Assembly (NCBI GenBank): GCA_035501575.1
Contig: DATJVZ010000326.1
Coordinates: forward strand, 1 to 17,694
DNA from: JAFAGX01 sp035501575
Lineage (GTDB): Bacteria > Acidobacteriota > Terriglobia > Terriglobales > Acidobacteriaceae
Length of the DNA stretch: 17,694 nucleotides
Reading direction: 5' to 3'
The notes below the pieces were generated by a model, which saw only the letters and a program-made list of their open reading frames with translations, was not told the DNA's origin and did not search any database. Below, one piece after another: positions 1 to 6,988 of this stretch (within the stretch, counting starts at the first letter, position 1; every line of letters starts with the position of its first letter). A program made the translations under genes and the position numbers.

Positions 1-1
1 G

Positions 2-2497
2 CAAATGATCGAATACATTCTGCAAGGCCGGGCCGTGCTCGGGGCCGTGCCTACCAAGGACACCCTCATCGCCGAGCGCTTCTTCGACGAAGGCGGAGGC
101 ATGCAACTGGTGATTCATGCCCCTTTGGGCGGGCGCATCAATAAGGCCTGGGGACTCGCGCTGCGCAAACGGTTCTGCCGCAGCTTCAATTTCGAACTGC
201 AGGCAGCGGCTACCGATAACGGGGTGAACATTGCGCTGGCCGAGCAGCACAGCTTCCCGCTGGCCGATGTTTTTCACTACCTCAATGCCGAGACGGTCGA
301 GCCAATCCTCGAACAGGCGGCCTTGGCTTCGCCCATTTTTCAAACCCGATGGCGGTGGGACGCCAATCGTGCTCTGGCATTGCTGCGCTTCCAGGGAGGC
401 AAGAAAATTCCGCCGCAGATTCAGCGCATGCGCGCCGATGATCTGCTGGCTTCGGTGTTCCCTGATGTGGCGGCTTGCCAAGAGAATATTGTTGGCGACA
501 TTCAGATTCCGGATCATCCCCTCATCGCAGAAGTCATGAAAGATGTTCTCCACGAGGCGATGGATCTCGCTGGCTTAAAGAATGTGCTGCGCGGGATCGA
601 AGAGGGACGAATCCGGGTGTTGGCCGTCGATACTCCCGTTCCTTCGCAGTTCTCGCACGAGATTCTCAATGCGAACCCGTATGCCTACCTCGATGATGCG
701 CCCTTGGAAGAGCGCAGGGCGCGTGCCGTCGAGATGCGGCGGATCCTTCCGGAATCGGTTTTGCAGGAAGTGGGAAAGCTTGACCCCCGAGCTATCGCCC
801 AGGTGCGGCAGGAGGCCTGGCCCGACGTGCGGGATGAGGACGAATTGCACGATGTGTTGCATACCCTCATCGCCCTGCCCGGCGGCTACCGCAGGGGAGA
901 TGCCTTGCTCCCCTCTGCCGAGCCGGGCCCCGCTCTAGAGCTTGCTTCCGTCCTGGCTGACCGAGCAGGCGGTGCGGAACAAGATGTTACGGGATGGCGC
1001 AGCTTTTTCGAGAAACTGGTTCGAGACAATCGGGCAACGGTCGCCTCCGTGGGAGACCGGCAGTACTGGGTCTCGGTCGAACGCCTGCGGAGCTTTGCCC
1101 GGTTGTTCCCCGATGGAATCATCGCAAGCTCCGCCCCGGAGCTAGAATCTGCACCTTCCTCTAGGGATGAGGCGCTCTTAGCTCTGGTAACCGGATGGAT
1201 GTCGCACATCGGGCCGGTAACGGCCGATCAGCTCGGGTCTTGGCTCGGGCTGGCCTCTCCCGAGATTGAAAAAGCGCTGCTCCGCATGGAAGCGAGCGGC
1301 GCCGTCCTACGCGGAAATTTCACCGGCGCGAGGACGTCGGCCACCGTCGTAGAATGGTGCGAACGGAAGCTGCTGGCGCGGATTCATCGCCTTACGGTCC
1401 AAACCCTGCGCAAGCAAATCGAGCCAGTCACCGCCGCTCAATTCATGACTTGGCTGCTGCGCTGGCAGCACCTTGCGCCCGGCACCGAAGTCGAGGGCGA
1501 ACGAGCCACGCTCGAGGTGTTGCGCCAGCTCCAGGGATTTGAAATTCCAGCCAACGCCTGGGAGGCGCATGTGCTCGGCCGGCGGATTCGCAACTATGAC
1601 CCCAAATGGCTCGATCAGCTTTGTCTGACCGGCGCCGTCGGCTGGGGTCGGCTTTCGCCGCATCCCGCCACGCTCGAGGACTCTAGGAACGGCAGGCGAC
1701 GGGTGATTCCTACCAGTGTTGCTCCGATCACCTTCTTTGTGCGGGAAGATGCGGACTGGATGATTCCCCGGCAAGCCGTCTCTGAACAACCCGGAGTTCG
1801 CGGTTTGAGCGAAGCCGCCCGCCAAGTGCTCGATTTCCTCTCCCACCGGGGCGCCTCCTTCTTCCCCGACATCGTACGCGGCACTGGCCGATTGAAGGCC
1901 GAGGTAGAAGCCGGACTCTGGGAACTGGTGGCTGCGGGCATCGTCACCGCGGACGGCTTTGATAACTTGCGCTCGTTGATTGATCGCAAGCGCAGGGCCG
2001 GGCAAGGCAGCGGACGTAGCGCGCGCCCCCGGCACAGCGCCGGGCGCTGGGCCCTGCTGTTTACCGATTCTGCCGTCGATCGCTATCGCGCCGTGGAGGC
2101 GACCTGCTGGATGTTGCTGAAGCGTTATGGGGTGGTGTTTCGAGACTTGCTGGCCCGCGAAACCAACCTGCCCAAGTGGCGTGAAGTTGGCATGGGCTTC
2201 CGCCGCTTGGAAGATCGGGGCGAGATCCGCGGCGGCCGCTTCGTCGACGGCTTTCTGGGCGAGCAATTTGCCCTGCCGGTAGCCATCGAATCATTGCGGG
2301 CCACGCGGAAGATGTCCCCCACCGGACAGACCATCACGCTTTCCGCCGCCGATCCACTCAATTTGGTGGGAATCCTGGTTCCTGGGGAGCGCGTGCCGGC
2401 GATCTCGGGAAGGGTTGTAACTTTTCGGGACGGCGTCGCGGTATCCGACGGTGAACACCAAAGGCTCTCACCGGCTCAGGTGGCAGAGGCTCCCTAG
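2..2497 (+). CDS. lhr: Lhr-family helicase, C-terminal part (5' truncated by window edge)
   Basis: Partial gene for a large Lhr-type DNA helicase of nucleic-acid repair; about 830 residues remain. The frame is open to the left edge, so the ATG at 5 is almost certainly internal: the sequence after it already lies inside the DEAD/H-associated domain, seen as HAPLGGRINKAWGLALRKRF at residues 38-57 (counted from that ATG) and the stretch to about residue 205. The two RecA-like ATPase domains, with the Walker motifs, must lie upstream of the window. The long C-terminal extension of bacterial Lhr is present: RWQHLAPGT near residue 485, YDPKWLDQLCLTG, and the conserved tail SAADPLNLVGIL near 780. 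Family knowledge: full Lhr proteins have about 1,500 residues, and the C-terminal domain of some members has uracil-DNA glycosylase activity. Whether this one does is inference. It converges on the M23 peptidase gene, 49 nt away. Confidence 0.9.
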   Translation, partial: QMIEYILQGRAVLGAVPTKDTLIAERFFDEGGGMQLVIHAPLGGRINKAWGLALRKRFCRSFNFELQAAATDNGVNIALAEQHSFPLADVFHYLNAETVEPILEQAALASPIFQTRWRWDANRALALLRFQGGKKIPPQIQRMRADDLLASVFPDVAACQENIVGDIQIPDHPLIAEVMKDVLHEAMDLAGLKNVLRGIEEGRIRVLAVDTPVPSQFSHEILNANPYAYLDDAPLEERRARAVEMRRILPESVLQEVGKLDPRAIAQVRQEAWPDVRDEDELHDVLHTLIALPGGYRRGDALLPSAEPGPALELASVLADRAGGAEQDVTGWRSFFEKLVRDNRATVASVGDRQYWVSVERLRSFARLFPDGIIASSAPELESAPSSRDEALLALVTGWMSHIGPVTADQLGSWLGLASPEIEKALLRMEASGAVLRGNFTGARTSATVVEWCERKLLARIHRLTVQTLRKQIEPVTAAQFMTWLLRWQHLAPGTEVEGERATLEVLRQLQGFEIPANAWEAHVLGRRIRNYDPKWLDQLCLTGAVGWGRLSPHPATLEDSRNGRRRVIPTSVAPITFFVREDADWMIPRQAVSEQPGVRGLSEAARQVLDFLSHRGASFFPDIVRGTGRLKAEVEAGLWELVAAGIVTADGFDNLRSLIDRKRRAGQGSGRSARPRHSAGRWALLFTDSAVDRYRAVEATCWMLLKRYGVVFRDLLARETNLPKWREVGMGFRRLEDRGEIRGGRFVDGFLGEQFALPVAIESLRATRKMSPTGQTITLSAADPLNLVGILVPGERVPAISGRVVTFRDGVAVSDGEHQRLSPAQVAEAP

Positions 2498-2508
2498 CCG
2501 CCGCGGAT

Positions 2509-2533
2509 CGGGAAGCAGTTGAGCTTCTTCCCG
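2509..2533. terminator. Possible bidirectional hairpin between convergent genes
   Basis: Between the lhr stop and the M23 peptidase stop, CGGGAAG (2509-2515) can pair with CTTCCCG (2527-2533) across an 11-nt loop. A smaller alternative stem GAAGC/GCTTC lies inside it. There is no T-run on either side, so it is not a classical intrinsic terminator. Its position between two convergent genes is the main argument. Confidence 0.3.
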
Positions 2534-2546
2534 GCGATGGCGGCCC

Positions 2547-3467
2547 TCAAGGTAACTGCAGGCTCAGTAGTGTGGCCGGATTCAGGTAAATTCCCTCCCA
2601 CCGTACGGCCACGTGCAGATGAGGTCCTGTGGCTCGACCCGTACCTCCACTCAAAGCGATCTCCTGTCCCCGCTCGACATGGTCGCCTTCTTTGACCTCC
2701 ATCTTGGAGAGATGCATGTAGAGGGTGAGCAGTCCCTGCCCATGGTTGAGCACCACGCAATTTCCCTCAAAAAATAAAGGACGTGCCAGCAAAACCGTGC
2801 CGTTGTTCAACGCCGCCACCGGCGTGGCCGACGGAACTCCATAATCCAGGCCCTGATGCAAACTCTGCGTCGCGCCATTAAACACGCGGGCTGTGCCGAA
2901 GACATCCGTGATGGAGGCGCGGACGGGAGGGAGAAATTCACCCGACCATTCACGTTTCGGATCGAGGGTTGAAAACACTTCGTGTTTGATCTCCTCATCC
3001 TGCCGGATCTCTTCGCGTTGCTCGGGGGTTGGCTCGGTAAATTGCTTGGGCACGGTCAGCACAACCTTGCGATACTTACCCTTACCAATGGCAAGATGCT
3101 GGACAAACGTCACTTCCTGGCCAGCGGCGGTTTTTCCCTTCAGCGAGAGCGGAAACTTGCCGGGCGCGGTCTCAAGGCTGACGCCGGCAATCCCAAACCA
3201 AAGCTTGCTTCGGGAATCGAAGGAAAAGAACACGTGGTGGTCCAGCCATGTACCGTCGAGGGATTCCAGCCCAACTGGGGGTGCGACTCGGAAGAGAATG
3301 GGAGAGCCGTTGACGATCTGCTGGGGTTCCCAACGCAGCGTCCAGGCTTTAGTGGCGGTAGGAACGGGAGCCTTTAAGGCGCCGGGCGACGAAACCAGGA
3401 GGAGGAAGGCGACGAGCCCAACCAGGAATAGCGTGCTTGCCTGTTGCTTGAATTGTTCGGGGAGCAC
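2547..3467 (-). CDS. M23-family (LytM/NlpD-like) metallopeptidase, membrane-anchored or secreted
   Basis: Predicted zinc endopeptidase acting on peptidoglycan cross-links outside the inner membrane; 306 residues. Residues 12-30 form one hydrophobic segment (TLFLVGLVAFLLLVSSPGA), a signal peptide or anchor. Residues 40-140 look like a beta-rich extracellular domain of unknown fold, followed by a short charged, proline- and glutamate-rich linker at 144-165. The M23 domain fills 180-306: HQGLD supplies zinc ligands H204 and D208, YMHL contains H252, and GPHLHV contains H283 and ligand H285. The LytM core set is therefore complete and activity is expected. The start is the GTG at 3467. No ATG lies nearby in frame, no Shine-Dalgarno is visible, and the frame stays open upstream without an ATG, GTG or TTG, so the N terminus is uncertain. 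The gene is divergent from the YihY-like gene. Confidence 0.88.
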   Translation of the reverse strand: MLPEQFKQQASTLFLVGLVAFLLLVSSPGALKAPVPTATKAWTLRWEPQQIVNGSPILFRVAPPVGLESLDGTWLDHHVFFSFDSRSKLWFGIAGVSLETAPGKFPLSLKGKTAAGQEVTFVQHLAIGKGKYRKVVLTVPKQFTEPTPEQREEIRQDEEIKHEVFSTLDPKREWSGEFLPPVRASITDVFGTARVFNGATQSLHQGLDYGVPSATPVAALNNGTVLLARPLFFEGNCVVLNHGQGLLTLYMHLSKMEVKEGDHVERGQEIALSGGTGRATGPHLHVAVRWEGIYLNPATLLSLQLP

Positions 3468-3493
3468 TTCGATCAGCGTAGCACGTCCGGACC

Positions 3494-3574
3494 GGTAGAA
3501 TTCATGCCAAAGAAGTTCCCCTTCGGGTCGGGCCCGGATCGAGGACGAAGCCCGTTTTGTGCGAGAATTCTACC
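3494..3574. repeat. 10-bp inverted repeat in the divergent M23/YihY intergenic region
   Basis: GGTAGAATTC (3494-3503) and its exact reverse complement GAATTCTACC (3565-3574) lie 61 nt apart between the divergent peptidase and YihY-type genes. Each arm contains the palindrome GAATTC. The spacing is too long for a tight hairpin, so paired protein-binding half-sites or chance are the alternatives. Confidence 0.45.
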
Positions 3575-3604
3575 CGTGGCGGTTGCGACGGTGTCGATCC
3601 GCTT

Positions 3605-4522
3605 ATGACAAAATCCAAGCTCCCGGCCGGGGAACAGCTCGAATCGATTTGGAAACTTGGCGGTCTCACTCCCCAACAGCTCACGAAAATCGTCCTCCGC
3701 GGTATACGCGAGGACGACCTCCTGGGGCACGCGTCGGAACTGGCCTTCAACTTTCTTCTGGCTCTATTTCCGCTCATCATTCTGCTCCTGTCTCTGTTCG
3801 GCTTATTTGCCCTTCACCGAGCCCAGCTGCTCGCCAGTTTTATGTCGTATGTCTCGGATCTGCTGCCCCCAATTGCCTTCGCCTTGTTTAGCAGGACGGT
3901 GGCTGAGATCGTACGCACGACCGGCGGCGGGAAGCTCACTTTCAGCATCGTCCTGACCCTGTGGTTCGCATCGGGCGGCATGAATTCCATGATCTCCACT
4001 CTCAACGGAGCCTACCGGGTTCGGGAAACGCGTCCGTTCCTCAGGGTTCGTACCTTGGCTCTCGGCCTGACCATTGCCATTTCCTTTCTCCTGGTCTCGG
4101 CGTTGTTGCTCGTGCTAGTGGGAGGCTATCTTTCCGAACTCCTAGCGGCGTACCTAGGCCCGCAATCGGCTGTGGTCATCGCGTCGCGAGTCCTAGAGTG
4201 GATCATCGTCATACTCTTCCTCAACTTGTCGTTCTCGCTTATTTACTTCTTCGGCCCGAATCTCAAAGGACAGCGCTGGTACTGGATCACCCCCGGTTCG
4301 GTCTTTGGCGTGATCTTGTGGCTGGCCGCTTCGGGCGCGTTCCGCTACTATTTGCGGTTTTTTGACTCCTACAGCAAAACCTATGGCTCGCTGGGTGCGG
4401 TCATGGTTTTGCTCGTGTGGCTATACGTCACCGCCCTGGCCTTTTTGCTGGGAGGAGAAATCAACGCCAAGATCGAGCACGCGCGACTCGTCGGGCATCG
4501 AAGCCGGGAAAAGGCCGCTTGA
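3605..4522 (+). CDS. YihY/BrkB-family (UPF0761) integral membrane protein
   Basis: 305-residue inner-membrane protein of the YihY/virulence-factor BrkB family; the transported substrate or biochemical role is unknown. Six hydrophobic segments fit the family: about 45-68, 108-128, 150-175, 190-217, 230-247 and 262-285. Family-typical stretches include ASELAFNFLLALFPLII near 43-60, FGPNL at 216-220, YSKTYGSLGAVMVLLVWLY near 256-274 and LLGGEINA at 281-288. The ATG at 3605 was chosen over an in-frame TTG at 3557 because family proteins begin shortly before the first amphipathic segment and the 16 extra residues look non-coding; neither start has a clear Shine-Dalgarno. Old annotations call this family ribonuclease BN. 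That name came from a mis-assignment and is not used here. The basic, glutamate-rich tail (288-305) is probably cytoplasmic. Confidence 0.88.
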   Translation: MTKSKLPAGEQLESIWKLGGLTPQQLTKIVLRGIREDDLLGHASELAFNFLLALFPLIILLLSLFGLFALHRAQLLASFMSYVSDLLPPIAFALFSRTVAEIVRTTGGGKLTFSIVLTLWFASGGMNSMISTLNGAYRVRETRPFLRVRTLALGLTIAISFLLVSALLLVLVGGYLSELLAAYLGPQSAVVIASRVLEWIIVILFLNLSFSLIYFFGPNLKGQRWYWITPGSVFGVILWLAASGAFRYYLRFFDSYSKTYGSLGAVMVLLVWLYVTALAFLLGGEINAKIEHARLVGHRSREKAA

Positions 4523-4744
4523 CGATCAATCGAACGGCAAGAACATCCTGCCTGCCTTTCGGCCCTTGCCATGTGACCGGGCGTCGCCCTTCCACTGCAC
4601 AGGTTTGTTCTCTATCCGTTCAACCTGAGGTTTCGACAGCTACGGTCCGGCTCGGATTGGATCGAGCCCGAGGCTATCTTTCGGCTAGTTGGGGAAAATC
4701 CTTGCCCGGCGGCGCGGAAATTGGCGCAAGATAAAGGGCGGGCT

Positions 4745-6142
4745 ATGAAGGATTTGTGGTCTATCTATGCGCCTAGCAATCGCCCTCGGATGCTGCTGAT
4801 TGCCGGCTTTCTGATCGCGGCAATTGCCGTGGTCGACTGGGTCACCACTCACTATATCTCTTTAGGATTCCTATACTTGTTTCCCATCATTATGTTGGGT
4901 GGATTCCTGTCCCGGCCGCAGATTGTAGGTGTGGCGTTAGTTTGTTCGGTTCTGCAGGAGGCTTTCAGCAACCTTCCAGAGAATGAGGCGGTGGTCCGAC
5001 TAGTGCTCAGTTCAGCCAGCTTTGTAGGCACAGGCCTGTTCATTTCCGAGATGATCCGCAATCGGCGCATCGTCCTCAAGCACCTGGGAGAGCTCGAGGA
5101 TCAAGTAAAGCTGCGCCAAGACGCCGAGGAACAACTGCGTTCCCTGATTGAAAGCAGTCCGGCCGCGATTCTCACCATTGATGCAAACGGTAAGGTTCTG
5201 CTGGCCAACGAGGCGGCCCAGCAGCTGCTCGCCCCCGGCAGGGCGCCGCTGCCAGGACAACCGGTCAGCTCCTACCTCCCGGCCCTTCAAACCGTGCTCA
5301 GGACTCAGCCTCCGCGCGCCTTTCGAACCGCGCTGCAGTGCACCGGACAGCGAAGTAACGGAGACGTTTTTCTGGCCGGAGTCTGGTTTTCGACCTACAA
5401 CACGCTCTCCGGGCCACGTTTAGCCGGCATCATTGTGGACCTCTCCGAGGACCTGCGCAATCGCGAGGACCTCAGCCTGGATCATCTATTGAAGAACACC
5501 AGGATCCTGATGAGTGCCGTCGCCCATGAGATTCGCAACCTCAGCGGAGCAGTCCTGGTCGTGCACAAGAACCTGTCGCGAATCCCCGCGCTTGAAGCCA
5601 ACGAAGATTTTCGGGCCCTGGGCAGTTTAGTTCAAAGTTTGGAAAGGGTATCGGCTTTGGAGTTGGGTTCCACGGCACAGAACGGAGAGGTGGTTGAGCT
5701 GACTTCGGTACTCGAGGAGTTGCGAATCCTGATCGAAACCACCTATCACGAGTCGGACATCAACGTCGAATGGGATCTGCGCGAGCCGCTGCCTCTGGTC
5801 TGGGCCGACCGGTACGGGCTGATTCAGGTGTTTTTGAACTTGGCCAAGAATAGCCAGCGGGCGATGATGTCGAGCCAAACCAAGCGACTTCGGATCTTGG
5901 CGGAGCAGGAGAACGGAAAAGTTGTAATTCGATTCGAAGATACGGGAATCGGCGTCGTTTCCCCCGAAAAGCTCTTTCGGCCTTTCCAAACCGGTGCCAA
6001 GTCGAGCGGCTTGGGACTCTACGTTTCTCGCGTGATCCTGCGCAGCTTTGGTGGCGACCTTTCTTACGAGCCGAGACCCCAGGGAAGCTGCTTCGCGGCC
6101 GCCTTGCGCTTGGCTGCAGCAAAGGAATCGGCTCATGCCTGA
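4745..6142 (+). CDS. Membrane-bound PAS-domain sensor histidine kinase
   Basis: 465-residue sensor kinase, presumably autophosphorylating and passing phosphate to the overlapping response regulator. Three to four hydrophobic segments occupy about 16-104. A coiled-coil-like linker (107-133, rich in E, Q, L and R) leads into a PAS-like domain at 132-235 (SLIESSPAAILTIDANGKVLLANEAA). The DHp helix has AVAHEIRN with phospho-acceptor H261. The ATPase domain shows the N box FLNLAKNSQRA (N365, N369), G1 DTGIG (399-403), an F-box-like FRPF and G2 GLGL (422-425). All catalytic motifs are intact. ATG 4745 is preferred to the TTG at 4721: AAAGGGCGGG immediately precedes it and the protein then begins just before the first membrane helix. 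The 222 nt upstream (4523-4744) hold no recognised gene and no convincing promoter match. The signal sensed is unknown. Confidence 0.9.
   Translation: MKDLWSIYAPSNRPRMLLIAGFLIAAIAVVDWVTTHYISLGFLYLFPIIMLGGFLSRPQIVGVALVCSVLQEAFSNLPENEAVVRLVLSSASFVGTGLFISEMIRNRRIVLKHLGELEDQVKLRQDAEEQLRSLIESSPAAILTIDANGKVLLANEAAQQLLAPGRAPLPGQPVSSYLPALQTVLRTQPPRAFRTALQCTGQRSNGDVFLAGVWFSTYNTLSGPRLAGIIVDLSEDLRNREDLSLDHLLKNTRILMSAVAHEIRNLSGAVLVVHKNLSRIPALEANEDFRALGSLVQSLERVSALELGSTAQNGEVVELTSVLEELRILIETTYHESDINVEWDLREPLPLVWADRYGLIQVFLNLAKNSQRAMMSSQTKRLRILAEQENGKVVIRFEDTGIGVVSPEKLFRPFQTGAKSSGLGLYVSRVILRSFGGDLSYEPRPQGSCFAAALRLAAAKESAHA
6121..6126 (+). promoter_or_regulatory. Ribosome-binding site of the response regulator gene
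   Basis: AAAGGA lies 8 nt before ATG 6135, inside the end of the histidine kinase frame. It fixes the regulator start at 6135; further upstream the same frame overlaps kinase codons and does not resemble a receiver domain. Confidence 0.6.
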
Positions 6143-6791
6143 AGCGGTAGAGAAAACCGTTCGTATTTTGCTGCTCGACGACCACGCCTTGTTTCGGGAG
6201 AGCGTCTCTCGACTTCTCAGCGTCGAGCCCGGCTTCGAGGTGGCGGCTCATTGCGGGAGCATCGAAGAGGCTCTCGAGGTGCTTCGCCGCAAGCCGATTG
6301 ACCTGGTGCTCCTCGACTTCGATCTCGGTGAACGGGACGGCAGAGAGTTTCTCCGATTGGCGAAGCAGCGAGGCTTCTCGGGCAAGATTCTGGTCGTGAC
6401 CGCGGGTGTGGATGCTGGGGCGGCGTCGGAGCTGATTCGCGCCGGCATTGCCGGTGTCTTTGGGAAACACGATTCGGCCGCCTTGCTGGCCCAGGGAATC
6501 CGCGAGGTGATGGCGGGAAAGGTGTGGTTGGATCAGGAGCAATTGCAAACTGCGCTAAGGTCGGAAGCAGCCGCCTCGCCCGAAAACCCAAGCCGGCTAT
6601 TCACCCAGCGGGAACAGCAAGTGCTTTCCGGTGTGTTCGAGGGTCTGGCGAATAAGGAGATCGCCGGGCGCCTCGGAGTTTCTGAAAGCTCGGTGAAAGC
6701 CACTCTGCAACAGCTGTTTTCAAAAACCGGAGTTCGCACCCGCAGCCAGTTGGTTCGCATCGTTTTAGAGCAGTATCGGGACCAGATCTAG
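6135..6791 (+). CDS. NarL/FixJ-family response regulator (receiver plus LuxR-type HTH)
   Basis: 218-residue transcription factor, the likely partner of the preceding histidine kinase. The frames overlap by 8 nt (ATGCCTGA), which suggests translational coupling. The receiver domain spans about 8-125: acidic pair D15/D16, phospho-acceptor D61 in LVLLDFDLGERDG, switch residue T89 in LVVTAG and conserved K111 in VFGKHD. A linker at 125-150 joins a LuxR-type helix-turn-helix near 153-212 (LFTQREQQVLSGVFEGLANKEIAGRLGVSESSVK), with the usual REQQVL and NKEIA motifs. All phosphotransfer residues are present. Target genes cannot be read from the sequence; the kinase-propeller gene starts 197 nt downstream on the same strand but is not obviously in the same operon. 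Confidence 0.92.
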   Translation: MPEAVEKTVRILLLDDHALFRESVSRLLSVEPGFEVAAHCGSIEEALEVLRRKPIDLVLLDFDLGERDGREFLRLAKQRGFSGKILVVTAGVDAGAASELIRAGIAGVFGKHDSAALLAQGIREVMAGKVWLDQEQLQTALRSEAAASPENPSRLFTQREQQVLSGVFEGLANKEIAGRLGVSESSVKATLQQLFSKTGVRTRSQLVRIVLEQYRDQI

Positions 6792-6971
6792 TACCGCCAG
6801 CCTACCGGTCCCGGCGCCTTTCGAGTTCGCGGAATGTCGATCGAAGCTAAGGCGTCGCGGCTGCCGTCACTCTCGACTTGCCATACGAAGTATTGCCATC
6901 CCCGATGTTTGCCACCACATAGCTGATCGAACCCTTCGGCATCGCGGCCGCCCGGCACGCAGGCCGTAGGC

Positions 6972-6977
6972 TATAAT
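6972..6977 (+). promoter_or_regulatory. Perfect -10 element (TATAAT) very close to the kinase start
   Basis: TATAAT sits 11 nt before ATG 6989. Transcription starting about 7 nt after the hexamer would give a leader of only about 4-5 nt. No recognisable -35 hexamer lies at the right distance, since the region upstream is GC-rich, and no Shine-Dalgarno precedes the ATG. A near-leaderless message is therefore plausible. Confidence 0.5.
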
Positions 6978-6988
6978 TCCGCTCGCCT

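Noticed and set aside
1307..2266. 319-codon open frame on the minus strand inside lhr
   Set aside because: It is antisense to well-conserved Lhr sequence and its translation resembles no family. Long antisense frames are expected in GC-rich DNA.
3605..4522. Ribonuclease BN activity for the YihY-like protein
   Set aside because: The protein has six membrane helices and no nuclease motif. The name derives from an old mis-assignment in this family.
4523..4744. Promoter for the two-component genes (TTGGAT 4657 with TATCTT 4675; TTGCCC 4702 with GATAAA 4730)
   Set aside because: The spacers are 12 and 22 bp, outside the usable range, and the hexamers match poorly.
5760..6548. 262-codon minus-strand frame spanning the kinase/regulator junction
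   Set aside because: It is antisense to the intact histidine kinase ATPase domain and receiver domain and has no domain of its own.
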